The notes below the pieces were generated by a model that was not told the origin of the DNA, searched no databases, and saw only the letters and a program-made list of their open reading frames with translations. Positions 1 to 8,070 of a stretch of DNA of 64,000 nucleotides are shown here, one piece after another. Positions within the stretch are counted from its first letter, which is position 1. Each line of letters opens with the position of its first letter. The position numbers were made by a program, and so were the translations under genes. Source of the DNA: Azotimanducus sp965220185 (GTDB lineage: Bacteria; Pseudomonadota; Gammaproteobacteria; Pseudomonadales; Azotimanducaceae); the NCBI GenBank assembly GCA_965220185.1, contig OZ244807.1, positions 2,356,001-2,420,000 of the forward strand, read 5' to 3'.

Positions 1-423
1 GACCTCGACAATTTCCCCTTGAGAATGCAGCTTCTGCTCTACCCAATGATCGACAACCTGCACGCGACACCGTCCGGTGCCATCACCAACCACCCTGTGT
101 GGAACCGAGGCACTTCGTTCAGGGCATGGGAAATGTACTTGAACGGCGAACCCGGCGAGTCAGCCTCGCCCTATGCTGCGGCGACGCGCGCAACCGACCT
201 TCGAGATTTGCCAAACGCCTATGTGTCTGTCGGCAGTGAGGATCTGTTTCGTGATGAGGACATCGAATATGCGCGCCGGCTTAGCGACGCGGGTGTTGCC
301 ACGGAGCTTGCCGTCTTTCCAGGCCTGTATCACGGCGGCGACGGATTCGCACCAGATGCGCGCGTCTCGAAGCGCTTGCGTGAAAGTTACTTGTCTGCGC
401 TTGCGGACGCCCTGCGAAAATGA
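1..423 (+). CDS. alpha/beta hydrolase, C-terminal part (cut by window start)
   Basis: The reading frame is open from base 1, so only the C-terminal ~140 residues are present. The pattern LLLYPMID, then YVSVGSEDLFRDEDIEYARRL, then VFPGLYHGGDGF is typical of the second half of HSL-type (alpha/beta-hydrolase fold-3) esterases: the acid residue lies in the GSEDLFRDED segment and the catalytic His in the LYHGG segment. The nucleophile elbow would be upstream of the window. Likely a cytoplasmic carboxylesterase; the substrate cannot be inferred. No start codon can be assigned. Confidence 0.75.
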   Translation, partial: DLDNFPLRMQLLLYPMIDNLHATPSGAITNHPVWNRGTSFRAWEMYLNGEPGESASPYAAATRATDLRDLPNAYVSVGSEDLFRDEDIEYARRLSDAGVATELAVFPGLYHGGDGFAPDARVSKRLRESYLSALADALRK

Positions 424-484
424 AATATAACCATGGGCATGACTATGGTACGATTGTCATCGTGAAACTTGCAGGAGATTTCAG

Positions 485-787
485 TTGAAGGCGCATTCGC
501 AGTCATCGACCAAGCCCGACTATTCAGAGCCGCTCTACATGAAAGCTTCGGAATTCAAGGCCAAATGCCTGAAACTCATGGATGAGGTTGCCGAGCACAG
601 TGGTGAGATCGTGATCACAAAGAACAAGGAGCCAATTGCGAGGCTGCTGCCATATACGAAGCGACCGGCGACCTTACTTGGCATGTATAAAGGACAGATC
701 AAGGTACAGGGCGAGATCATTGATGTCGAAGATCTTTGGGATGAGATGGAGGCGGAAACCGATCCTGATCGTGTGCTGAATCCGTGA
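485..787 (+). CDS. Phd/YefM-type antitoxin
   Basis: A 100-residue protein whose core (about residues 19-60, from MKASEFKAKCLKLMDEV through IVITKNKEPIARLLP) is the Phd/YefM antitoxin fold, a DNA-binding dimer whose C-terminal tail neutralises the partner toxin. The TTG start at 485 is preceded by AGGAG at 473-477; an internal ATG at 539 would give a shorter, more canonical antitoxin. The stop overlaps the GTG start of the PIN toxin (GTGA), so the two are translationally coupled. Such pairs usually autoregulate by the antitoxin binding its own promoter. Confidence 0.85.
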   Translation: MKAHSQSSTKPDYSEPLYMKASEFKAKCLKLMDEVAEHSGEIVITKNKEPIARLLPYTKRPATLLGMYKGQIKVQGEIIDVEDLWDEMEAETDPDRVLNP

Positions 788-1182
788 TATTGCTCGACAC
801 CCATGCGCTGCTCTGGCTGATGCTAGACGATGCGAAGCTAGGTCGCGAAGCACGCCAACACATAGATCTCGCGTGGCGAGATCATGGAATCGCAGTGTCA
901 TCTGCCACCTTTTGGGAAATGTCTATGCTCTGCGCACGTGGACGCATCGAGTTACCGATGGAGCCCGAAGAGTGGAGGCTGGAGCTCTTGCGCCTCGGAA
1001 TCCTCGACATCCCAATCGATAGTGAGATCGCTGTCGCCTCGCAATCTCTCAGCAACTTTCACAGGGACCCTGCTGACCGGTTTATCGTCGCCACCTGCCT
1101 GAAGGGACGCAAGCTGGTGACTTCTGACCGGAAGATACTGGAGTGGCCCGGCAAGCTCGCTCGAATCAACGCCCTGAAGTAG
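784..1182 (+). CDS. PIN-domain toxin (VapC-like ribonuclease)
   Basis: A 132-residue PIN protein. It starts with the hallmark MILLDTHALLWL (acidic residue Asp5), has a central Glu in TFWEMSML, and ends with the DPADRFIVATCL segment carrying the last acidic residues, followed by LVTSDRKI. PIN toxins are Mg-dependent RNases that inhibit translation. It begins with GTG overlapping the antitoxin stop. Length and motif order are complete, so the module looks intact. It lies 91 bp upstream of a TnpB element. Confidence 0.88.
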   Translation: MILLDTHALLWLMLDDAKLGREARQHIDLAWRDHGIAVSSATFWEMSMLCARGRIELPMEPEEWRLELLRLGILDIPIDSEIAVASQSLSNFHRDPADRFIVATCLKGRKLVTSDRKILEWPGKLARINALK

Positions 1183-1319
1183 TTCGGTGAGAATCTCTAT
1201 AGCGACGGTGACGGCCGCGCTCTTGCTCTTGCAAGATGCCTCGTTCCACCCACGCCATTGATAGGATAAAAACGGGACTTATATACATAATGCCGGACAA
1301 AATCAAGTAAAATAATCAT

Positions 1320-2462
1320 ATGGAATACGCCCATCGCACAACCCGATATCGCCTGCTGCCCCGCACCCGTGCGAAGCATCAGAAGCTCATGCAGGTCACT
1401 GGTGCGTGTATCTGGGTATGGAACCGAATGCTTGACATGAACGAAGAGGAATATGCGTGGCATGAACGAATTCCGCGGGTGCTTCCGAAGCCATCAACTC
1501 GGTTTGAATCAACCGCAAAGGTCTTTACACAACTTCGAGCGAAGACAGACTGGCTGCAGGTGCTGCCGTTCGGTGCGATTCGACATACGCTCAAGCACCA
1601 AGAAAGCGCATGGGTGCGGTATTTCAAGAAGCAAGGCGGTCGTCCGCAGTACAAGTCAAAGTATCGAACCCGCACAGTCACGTTCCCTGAACCGGCACAC
1701 TTTCAACTGTCAGGAAACAGCATCCGATTGCAGAAGCTTGGCTGGTTCCGCCTCGCCCGCAAAGGCGAAGACCCGTATCGCCATTATGAAGCACGGGCAG
1801 TGACCATCAAGCGTGAATGCGGACGATGGCACGCGGTCATTCGATACAAGGTCCCTGCGCACGAAGTCGAGCGTATTGATGATGGTCGCGCTGTCGGTGT
1901 CGATATGAACGTGGCACAGGTCGCGACAAGCGACGGCGAGATCATCCGTCTTGACGATGCGCGTCTTGAACGGCTTGAATGCCGCAAGCGTCGGTACCAA
2001 CGCCGCATGGAACGACAAGTGATCAAATCAAAGCGAAGAGAAGTGACAAAGCAACGTCTATCGAAGGTCTGCCGCAACATCCGTTGCTTTCGAGACAACT
2101 GGCAGCATCATGCGTCCAAGCGGGTCGCCGCGAAGGCAGGCGCGGTGATTGTCGAGAAGCTCAACACCAAAGGCATGACGGCTTCGGCGAAAGGGACAAT
2201 GAACGAACCGGGCAGGCGCGTCAGGCGATACGCCGGGTTGAACAAAGCCATCCTCAACACCGGATGGTCGGGTCTCAAACAGAAGCTCGGCTACAAGTCA
2301 GCCTATTTGCTTGAAATGAACCCTCAATACACGTCCCAGACGTGTTCACGATGTGGATTTATAGATGCCGCAAACAGACCCACCCAAGCGAAGTTCAAGT
2401 GCTTGGCGTGTGGGCATACCGACAATGCGGATGTGAATGCCGCATTGAATATTTTGGCCTGA
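1320..2462 (+). CDS. tnpB: TnpB-family RNA-guided nuclease (copy 1)
   Basis: A 380-residue IS605 OrfB/TnpB protein. Its RuvC-like catalytic set is Asp195 in AVGVDMN, Glu279 in VIVEKLNTKG and Asp371 in TDNADVNAALNI. A zinc ribbon CSRCG plus CLACG lies at about 342-364, between the last two acidic residues. Known TnpB proteins cut DNA guided by an omega RNA made from the 3' end of the element. It is about 85-90 % identical to copy 2 by eye, but a one-base difference after NILA creates an early stop, so it lacks the ~32-residue tail seen in copy 2. All catalytic residues are kept. Confidence 0.93.
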   Translation: MEYAHRTTRYRLLPRTRAKHQKLMQVTGACIWVWNRMLDMNEEEYAWHERIPRVLPKPSTRFESTAKVFTQLRAKTDWLQVLPFGAIRHTLKHQESAWVRYFKKQGGRPQYKSKYRTRTVTFPEPAHFQLSGNSIRLQKLGWFRLARKGEDPYRHYEARAVTIKRECGRWHAVIRYKVPAHEVERIDDGRAVGVDMNVAQVATSDGEIIRLDDARLERLECRKRRYQRRMERQVIKSKRREVTKQRLSKVCRNIRCFRDNWQHHASKRVAAKAGAVIVEKLNTKGMTASAKGTMNEPGRRVRRYAGLNKAILNTGWSGLKQKLGYKSAYLLEMNPQYTSQTCSRCGFIDAANRPTQAKFKCLACGHTDNADVNAALNILA

Positions 2463-2564
2463 AGGGATTGGGGCGACTGGACGTGGAGGCAGCGACATCG
2501 GTCGGCCTGTGAAGCGTCAAAGGATAACAGGTGTCGGTGTTCCGGCATCATACATATAAGTCCC
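2440..2564 (+). ncRNA. candidate omega RNA (reRNA) region of TnpB copy 1
   Basis: The stretch after the tnpB stop (GGGGCGACTGGACGTGGAGG, then GTCGGCCTGTGAA and GCGTCAAA) is nearly identical to the matching region of copy 2 although it is not translated here. That fits conservation as RNA. In studied TnpB systems the guide RNA overlaps the 3' end of tnpB and runs through the right end into flanking DNA. The exact ends cannot be read from sequence alone. Confidence 0.45.
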
Positions 2565-2767
2565 ATAAAAACAATATCTCAATAAAGAATCCAACGCGCA
2601 CTCGCAGCTTTGGCAGGATCGAAGCACTATCAGGGCTGAGATTCGGCTATTCAAAACGACGGTCAGTCTCCCTGTTGCCAACAGCGGCATTATCACGGTT
2701 ATCGCCACGCCGAAGCTCTGGCAAAATACCTCTCTTGACGACACCTTACCTGAAAAGGAGACAACCA

Positions 2768-3568
2768 ATGGTCGGACGGGTTGAAGGCAAAATAGCGCTC
2801 ATTACAGGCGCCGCGAAGGGACTAGGCGAAGCCGATGCGAGAGCGCTTGCCGCCGAAGGCGCCCGCGTCATCTTGACCGACGTTGACACCCAGGCGGGCG
2901 CTCGCATCGCAGATGAGATCGGCGGCATCTTCAAGCAGCAGGATGTCACCAATGAGGCCCGCTGGCAAGAAATCATCGCCGAGATCAAGTCCGAATTTGG
3001 CGCTTTGCATGTGCTTGTCAACAATGCTGGCATCGTACTACCCGGCACCATCGAGGAACAGAGCTTCAAGCAGTATCAACTGCAAATGGCCGTAAGTGCC
3101 AATGCAACATTTCTTGGCGGCAAGTACGCGATCCCACTGATGGCGGAAAGCGGCGGCGGATCGATCATCAATATGGCTTCCGTCGCTTCCAAGCTTGCCT
3201 ACAGCGCTATCGTCGGCTATGCCGCCGCCAAAGGCGCTGTTGAAGGCATGACGCGGTCGATCGCCGCGCATTGCCTTGAATCCGGCTATAAGATTCGCTG
3301 CAACTCGCTGCATCCGGGTACGATCAACACGCCGATGGTGCAGAATTTCGGGCGCCAGACTGAAGACTTCGCAGTCGTCGCGCCGCCGCACCCCGATATG
3401 CAAGCGCCCAATCCTGCCGAGGCCGGTGTCCTTGGCACGCCGCAGAACATTGCCGATGTCGTGGTGTTTCTGGCATCGGACGAATCGGCATTCATTACGG
3501 CGCAGGAGTTCGTCATCGACGGCGGCATGTCGATGATACCGGCACCGCTCGTCAATGCATTGCAATAA
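2768..3568 (+). CDS. SDR-family oxidoreductase
   Basis: A 266-residue classical short-chain dehydrogenase/reductase. It has a TGAAKGLG nucleotide-binding loop (residues ~13-20), an Asp after the second strand (LTDVD) suggesting NAD preference, NNAG near residue 88, a Ser in the NMASVAS segment and a YAAAK active-site motif. The C-terminal FITAQEFVIDGGMS is the usual SDR ending. The start at 2768 is chosen because AAGGAG lies just upstream and the fold begins there; the open frame further upstream is not conserved-looking. Substrate unknown. Confidence 0.9.
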   Translation: MVGRVEGKIALITGAAKGLGEADARALAAEGARVILTDVDTQAGARIADEIGGIFKQQDVTNEARWQEIIAEIKSEFGALHVLVNNAGIVLPGTIEEQSFKQYQLQMAVSANATFLGGKYAIPLMAESGGGSIINMASVASKLAYSAIVGYAAAKGAVEGMTRSIAAHCLESGYKIRCNSLHPGTINTPMVQNFGRQTEDFAVVAPPHPDMQAPNPAEAGVLGTPQNIADVVVFLASDESAFITAQEFVIDGGMSMIPAPLVNALQ

Positions 3569-3577
3569 ACATTGACC

Positions 3578-4024
3578 ATGTTCTCCAAGCTTCGCACGCA
3601 CTTCGCTCCCGACACACTTGAAAGCAAAGCAGATACATCGGAATCGCTCCCTTTGGCAGCAGCCATGCTGCTCTTCGAGGTTGCATGGGCGGACCACGAC
3701 ATATCATCAGAAGAAATTGATCGTATCGACGCCTCGCTGCAGTCGCTCTTTGGCGTCTCCCACGGGGTTGCCAGGCGCCTCGCAGAACAGGCGCGCGTTG
3801 CGCACATCGAAGCGACCTCTATCTATCCTTTCGCGCGCGAAGTAAGGGAAGCACTCGATCAAGGCGAGCGCTATCAATTGATGATCGCGCTGTGGCGACT
3901 CGCGCTCGCCGACGAATTGCTCGCCACCTACGAAGAATCAGCAATTCGCCGGATATCGGAACTCTTGTACGTTTCGCACCGGGACTTCATCCGCGCAAAG
4001 CTTGAAGCGAAAAGCAATGATTGA
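3578..4024 (+). CDS. TerB-family (tellurite-resistance-like) protein
   Basis: A small all-helical acidic protein of 148 residues with the TerB pattern: LAAAMLLFEVAWADHDISSEEIDRID near the N-terminus and LWRLALADELLATYEESAIRRI near the C-terminus, two related helical halves with acidic metal-binding-like clusters. Many such stand-alone proteins have no link to tellurite. The ATG at 3578 is 9 bases after the SDR stop (a TTG at 3572 is the alternative), and its 3' end overlaps the next gene, so the three genes probably form one transcript. Confidence 0.75.
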   Translation: MFSKLRTHFAPDTLESKADTSESLPLAAAMLLFEVAWADHDISSEEIDRIDASLQSLFGVSHGVARRLAEQARVAHIEATSIYPFAREVREALDQGERYQLMIALWRLALADELLATYEESAIRRISELLYVSHRDFIRAKLEAKSND

Positions 4025-5024
4025 TTCAAACCGTGCGCATGGGCTGCTAGAAGGCCTTGCCATTGGCAACTTGCTTGGCGTGCCCGTCGAAAGTTGGTCC
4101 AAATCGAGCATTCTTGCGAACTACCCCGAGGGCGTGCATGATCTGCACGCATCGCCCGAAGGCCCTGACGACGATGATCTCGCGCAAGCAATCATAATCG
4201 CCCAAGCCGCGAAGGACGGGAATCTCGATATCGATGCTCTGGCCAAACGCTTCTGGGACTGGGCAGAAGTCAACGGCACCGGCATTGGCAACTTGACCTA
4301 TGACGTCCTCGCCTTGTTTGGTGGTCAGTCACCAAGGTGCATGGGCAAACAGCATGCAAGCAACGTCGCTCGTCCACCCGCTGGCATGCCAATCACCGAG
4401 GCATCGCGGCAAGCGTGGAACGGAGGTCGCGCCGGAAACGGCGCACTGATGCGCTGTGCGCCCTTGGCGCTGCGCTGGGCAGACGAGCCTTCCATTCTCG
4501 TTCGAGAAAGCGTTCTGTCAGCGGTGCCGACACACTGGGATTCTCGCTGCGGCTGGAGCTGCGCATTAGCGAATCTAGCGACCGCGGCAGCATTGCGCGG
4601 TGAATCCCTCTCCCCGAAAGCGATGCTCAACCTCGCCAAGCAAGGCATGATCGATGCGCAGCATACGTTGGATAGATTCGGCTATCTACCAGATACTCCA
4701 GACTCCGTTGTGGACGCTGTCGAGCAGGCATCGCGCGTAGAACTTGCCGACCTCCGATTCGACGGCGATGACGTGGGCTATACGCTCATCACTTTGCAGG
4801 CCATGCTGATAGCCTTTTGGCGCGCCGATGATTTTGCGACCACTGTCTCGGAAATCGTTGAGGCCGGCGGTGACACGGACACCAACGGTGCGGTGGTCGG
4901 CGCCCTACTCGGCGCGAAACTTGGCAGCGAACAGATCCCCGATCACTGGCGGACACAGCTCTCAAACATCAGGACAGGCAGAGAATCCTTGATCGAGCTT
5001 GCCGATGCACTACTGGACGGCTAG
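4017..5024 (+). CDS. ADP-ribosylglycohydrolase family protein
   Basis: A 335-residue DraG/ARH-like protein. It has an N-terminal GLLEGLAIGNLLGVPVE segment, an acidic cluster PDDDDLAQAI near residue 50 and the C-terminal GGDTDTNGAVVGALLGA, which together form the binuclear Mg site of ADP-ribosyl hydrolases. These enzymes remove ADP-ribose from arginine or other groups on proteins or nucleic acids. The ATG at 4017 overlaps the TerB stop region, indicating coupling. No ADP-ribosyltransferase partner is seen in the window. Confidence 0.88.
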   Translation: MIDSNRAHGLLEGLAIGNLLGVPVESWSKSSILANYPEGVHDLHASPEGPDDDDLAQAIIIAQAAKDGNLDIDALAKRFWDWAEVNGTGIGNLTYDVLALFGGQSPRCMGKQHASNVARPPAGMPITEASRQAWNGGRAGNGALMRCAPLALRWADEPSILVRESVLSAVPTHWDSRCGWSCALANLATAAALRGESLSPKAMLNLAKQGMIDAQHTLDRFGYLPDTPDSVVDAVEQASRVELADLRFDGDDVGYTLITLQAMLIAFWRADDFATTVSEIVEAGGDTDTNGAVVGALLGAKLGSEQIPDHWRTQLSNIRTGRESLIELADALLDG

Positions 5025-5039
5025 AAGCCTGGCACTCCA

Positions 5040-5927
5040 TCAAGAAGGCGCAATCGGTTGAATGAGCGTATCGAACACGCCTTCATTCAGCAAACGGCGA
5101 TAGAAGGCTTCGCTGTACGCGCCCTCGGGGTCCTCGCGCACCATCTCGTCAAGGCGTTTCGCATCCTCACCAATGAGGATTCGCCATTGCTCTTGCCGCA
5201 CTCCCTCAAGAATCACCTCAGCCGCCTGCGCCGCGCTCGTCGGCGCGGTCTGCTCGAACGCATCAACGAGCGCCTCATCAACTTGCACGCCGGCCACCAG
5301 TGAAATAGTGTTGGCCACGATGCGCGTCCCAATATGCCCGGGCATGACGAGCGATAATTTGACATGCGGCGCATGCAAGGCAAGGTCTTCTATCAATGCT
5401 TCTGAAAAACCCTTGACTGCGAACTTCGCCGAGCTGTAGGCAGTGTGCTCGCGCCCCTTGCCGAGCGATGCCCAGAAGCCGTTGACGCTGCTCGTGTTGA
5501 TGATGTGCCCTTCATCAGCCGCAACCAGCATCGGCATGAACGCGCGCGAACAATAATAGACGCCGAACCAACAGGTGTTGAAGGTGCGTTCCCAAAGTTC
5601 CCGCGAGCCATCGACAAAGCTCGTCACGCCGCCGATGCCAGCGTTGTTGAAGAGGAGGTGAATATGGTCGGTCTCATGCGCTTCTCGAACCGCATCGCGA
5701 AAGGCCTCGACGGAGGCCTCGTCCGACACATCACAATGGTGCATCGTCATGCGGCGGCCTTGCGCGGCCTCGGCCTCGCACAGTCCGAGTGTCTCGCTCA
5801 TGTGTACATCGATCACGTCGCACAGAGCGAGGTCGGCCCCTTCCCGCGCGAGTACGAGCGCGAGTTCACGGCCAATGCCTGTGCCGGCGCCAGTGATGAC
5901 AGCGAGTCTATTGTCGAAGTTTTTCAT
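5040..5927 (-). CDS. SDR-family oxidoreductase
   Basis: A 295-residue classical SDR on the minus strand with TGAGTGIG (residues ~13-20), NNAG near 95, an NTSSVNGF serine segment and a YSSAKFAVKG catalytic motif. The C-terminal third is longer than in minimal SDRs and resembles enzymes annotated as acetoin or cyclopentanol dehydrogenase-like. It is convergent with the ADP-ribosylglycohydrolase gene, with a 15-bp gap. Substrate cannot be assigned. The start ATG at 5927 gives the normal MKNFDNRLAVITG beginning. Confidence 0.9.
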   Translation of the reverse strand: MKNFDNRLAVITGAGTGIGRELALVLAREGADLALCDVIDVHMSETLGLCEAEAAQGRRMTMHHCDVSDEASVEAFRDAVREAHETDHIHLLFNNAGIGGVTSFVDGSRELWERTFNTCWFGVYYCSRAFMPMLVAADEGHIINTSSVNGFWASLGKGREHTAYSSAKFAVKGFSEALIEDLALHAPHVKLSLVMPGHIGTRIVANTISLVAGVQVDEALVDAFEQTAPTSAAQAAEVILEGVRQEQWRILIGEDAKRLDEMVREDPEGAYSEAFYRRLLNEGVFDTLIQPIAPS

Positions 5928-6132
5928 CGTTCTGCCAAAATTGCTAACCTGGGAAATTTTTCTATCTAGGATCCAGCCGGGGCTACATTGAAGTGGTCGG
6001 GTTCATCTAGACAGTTTGAGGGCAAAGCTAAGAGAAGGCCGCTGCTCAGATAATTGCGACCTTTGAGAAGTCTCTCAAGATCGAACCCCTGCAAGTCATC
6101 GTCTCATAGACAGGCACTCCTGAGTCTCAGTC

Positions 6133-6774
6133 TCAACTCAAGTGAATTTCGATCTCACGACGAGATGGAGAAGACACCAGCTCCAAGAGTTTTACCCAAT
6201 TAACGGTGCCGTTTTCAGCGACCCCTTCGCTCTGCAAGTAATCGACCACCTTATCAATCAGCCTTTGTCTGGCATCTTGCAAATCGTCAGTGGCGCATTC
6301 GCTCAATAGTTCCATTAGCGCTTGGTCGACCTGCTCCCACCCCGAAATCTCCGTCCAAAAGGCTTTTCCGATGAATCTCTCATGATTATGCACGTATTTG
6401 CTCTCGTCCCCTCCGTAGCATATCCCTTCAATCGAACGCACGGTCTTCACTTTACCGCCCTGTTTGAGAATTCTCGTCGCCTTTTCAAAGTTCCCACGAA
6501 GCGCCTTTTGCTGACTGGAGTTCCCCCAATTCTTCCCTGACTTCACTTGAACTAGCGTACGCACTCCTTCTTCGGTGTCATATTCCATGTCAATGCCTTC
6601 AGCGGAAGACTTTATGCCGCCTCGCGAGTTCTGACATATGATTATTGCCACTTCCTCAAAGAAATCTCCAAATATTGTCTCTTCACTCGACGAAATTGCC
6701 GCTTCAACTATGGCTGAAGCGAATTCGCGGGCGCTATTCGCGCCGCGCAATCGATAAAGATAGGGGTTTTTTCT
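6133..6774 (-). pseudogene. type II restriction endonuclease, C-terminal fragment split by TnpB element
   Basis: Minus-strand fragment beginning KNPYLYRLRGANS and containing a PD-(D/E)XK-like core: an acidic segment SAEGIDMEYDTEEG followed by TLVQVKSGKNWG, with Asp and the QVK lysine as probable metal and catalytic residues. This arrangement is typical of type II endonucleases similar to the PmeII group. The N-terminal ~53 residues lie at 8071-8231. Joining the two at the duplicated 8-bp site gives one unbroken frame. A weak alternative start exists inside the TIR (ATG TAT ATA AAT CCC), so a truncated protein might still be made. Confidence 0.8.
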
Positions 6775-6826
6775 GGGATTTATATACATGACTCCCCCCG
6801 CCCCAAACATCAAGTAAAATAACAAC

Positions 6827-8065
6827 ATGGAATACGCCCATCGCACAACCCGCTACCGCCTGCTGCCCCGCACCCGTGCGAAGCATCAACTGTTGTGGCA
6901 GGTGACCGGCGCGTGCGTCTATGTATGGAATCAGCTGCTCGAATGGAACGAGGCGGAATACGAATGGCATGAGCGGATTCCGTGGGCATGGCCAAAGCCA
7001 TCAACCCGGTTTGAATCAACCGGAAAGGTCTTCACACAGCTTCGAGCGAAGACAGACTGGTTGCAGGTGCTGCCGTTCGGTGCGATTCGACATACGCTCA
7101 AGTACCAGGCCCTTGCGTGGGAGCGGTATTTCAAGAAGCAAGGCGGTCGTCCGCAGTACAAGTCGAAGTATCGGACCCGCACAGTCACGTTCCCTGAACC
7201 GAGACACTTCCAACTGTCAGGAAACAGCATCCGATTGCAGAAGCTTGGCTGGTTCCGCCTTGCCCGCAAAGGCGAAGACCCGTACCGTGACCACGAAGCC
7301 CGTTCGGTGACCATCAAGCGTGAATGCGGACGATGGTACGCGGTCATTCGATACAAAGTCCCGGCGCACGAAGTCGAGCGTATTGACGACGGAATGGCCG
7401 TTGGTGTCGATATGAACGCTGGACAGGTCGCGACAAGCGATGGTGAAATCATTCGGCTTGACAATGCGCGTCTCGAACAGCTTGAATGCCGGAAGCGCCG
7501 GTATCAGCGGCGCATGGCGCGGCAAGTGATCGGATCGAACCGACGAGACGTGACGAAACAACGCTTGTCGAATGTCCACCGCAACATTCGCTGCTATCGC
7601 GACAACTGGCGGCATCATGCGTCCAAGCGGATCGCTGCGAAGGCTGGCACGGTGGTGGTTGAGAAGCTCAATACCAAAGGCATGACGGCTTCGGCGAACG
7701 GGACAACAGAGAATCCCGGCAAGCATGTGGCCCAGAAGAAGGGGCTGAACAAAGCCATCCTCAACACTGGATGGGGTGCCTTAAAATACAAGCTCAGCTA
7801 CAAGTCAGCGCGACTTGCTGAGGTGAACCCTCAATACACGTCCCAGACGTGTTCACGATGCGGATTTGTAGATGCCGCAAACAGACCCACGCAAGCCAAG
7901 TTCAAGTGCTTGGCGTGTGGGCACACCGACAATGCAGACATCAATGCTGCGTTGAATATTCTGGCCTCCGGGATTGGGGCGACTGGACGTGGAGGCGGCG
8001 ACGTTGGTCGGCCTGTGAAACGTCAAAAAGTAGCAAGACACCACTTGGTGGAGTCATGTATATAA
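6827..8065 (+). CDS. tnpB: TnpB-family RNA-guided nuclease (copy 2)
   Basis: A 412-residue TnpB colinear with copy 1. RuvC-like residues are Asp in AVGVDMNAGQVA, Glu in VVVEKLNTKG and Asp in TDNADINAALNI, with the CSRCG and CLACG zinc ribbon kept. Unlike copy 1 the frame continues past NILA through GIGATGRGGGDVGRPVKRQK and stops inside the right terminal inverted repeat (8063-8065). The short leader AATCAAGTAAAATAA-like sequence before the ATG is shared with copy 1. Predicted to be an intact guided endonuclease. Confidence 0.94.
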   Translation: MEYAHRTTRYRLLPRTRAKHQLLWQVTGACVYVWNQLLEWNEAEYEWHERIPWAWPKPSTRFESTGKVFTQLRAKTDWLQVLPFGAIRHTLKYQALAWERYFKKQGGRPQYKSKYRTRTVTFPEPRHFQLSGNSIRLQKLGWFRLARKGEDPYRDHEARSVTIKRECGRWYAVIRYKVPAHEVERIDDGMAVGVDMNAGQVATSDGEIIRLDNARLEQLECRKRRYQRRMARQVIGSNRRDVTKQRLSNVHRNIRCYRDNWRHHASKRIAAKAGTVVVEKLNTKGMTASANGTTENPGKHVAQKKGLNKAILNTGWGALKYKLSYKSARLAEVNPQYTSQTCSRCGFVDAANRPTQAKFKCLACGHTDNADINAALNILASGIGATGRGGGDVGRPVKRQKVARHHLVESCI

Positions 8066-8070
8066 ATCCC
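7945..8070 (+). ncRNA. candidate omega RNA region of TnpB copy 2
   Basis: Contains the conserved block GGGATTGGGGCGACTGGACG, then GTGGAGGC, GGTCGGCCTGTGAA and CGTCAAA shared with copy 1, followed by the hairpin CCAC-TTG-GTGG immediately inside the right TIR. In known TnpB loci this zone gives the guide-RNA scaffold, with the guide read from the DNA past the right end. Here that DNA would be the duplicated 8-mer plus endonuclease gene sequence. Boundaries are inferred. Confidence 0.45.

Larger units (their letters stand above)
1274..2564 (+). mobile_element. TnpB element copy 1 with terminal inverted repeats and 8-bp target duplication
   Basis: A 1291-bp unit. The left end begins GGGACTTATATACATAATGC and the right end is its inverted match, with about 21 of 24 positions identical. 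It is flanked by identical 8-bp copies ATAAAAAC at 1266-1273 and 2565-2572. The only gene is tnpB; no TnpA or other transposase is present, so movement must depend on an enzyme acting in trans. Classical IS200/IS605 elements have neither inverted repeats nor target duplications. The insertion is intergenic, between the PIN toxin and a dehydrogenase. Confidence 0.85.
6775..8070 (+). mobile_element. TnpB element copy 2 with perfect 21-bp TIRs and 8-bp target duplication
   Basis: A 1296-bp element. The left end is GGGATTTATATACATGACTC plus one more C, and the right end is its exact inverse complement (8050-8070). The flanking 8-mers are identical: TTTTTTCT at 6767-6774 and 8071-8078. The element sits inside a restriction endonuclease gene, and removing it plus one 8-mer restores that frame. 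Only tnpB is encoded. The exact TIR match suggests a more recent insertion than copy 1. Confidence 0.9.

Noticed and set aside
1274..2564. Reading the TnpB units as ordinary IS200/IS605 (IS1341-type) elements
   Set aside because: Both copies show inverted ends and identical 8-bp flanks, and copy 2 restores an interrupted gene exactly at those borders.
2531..2767. Extended N-terminus of the short-chain dehydrogenase reaching back into the TnpB element
   Set aside because: Family similarity and the AAGGAG site point to the start at 2768; the extension is accidental read-through from the TIR.
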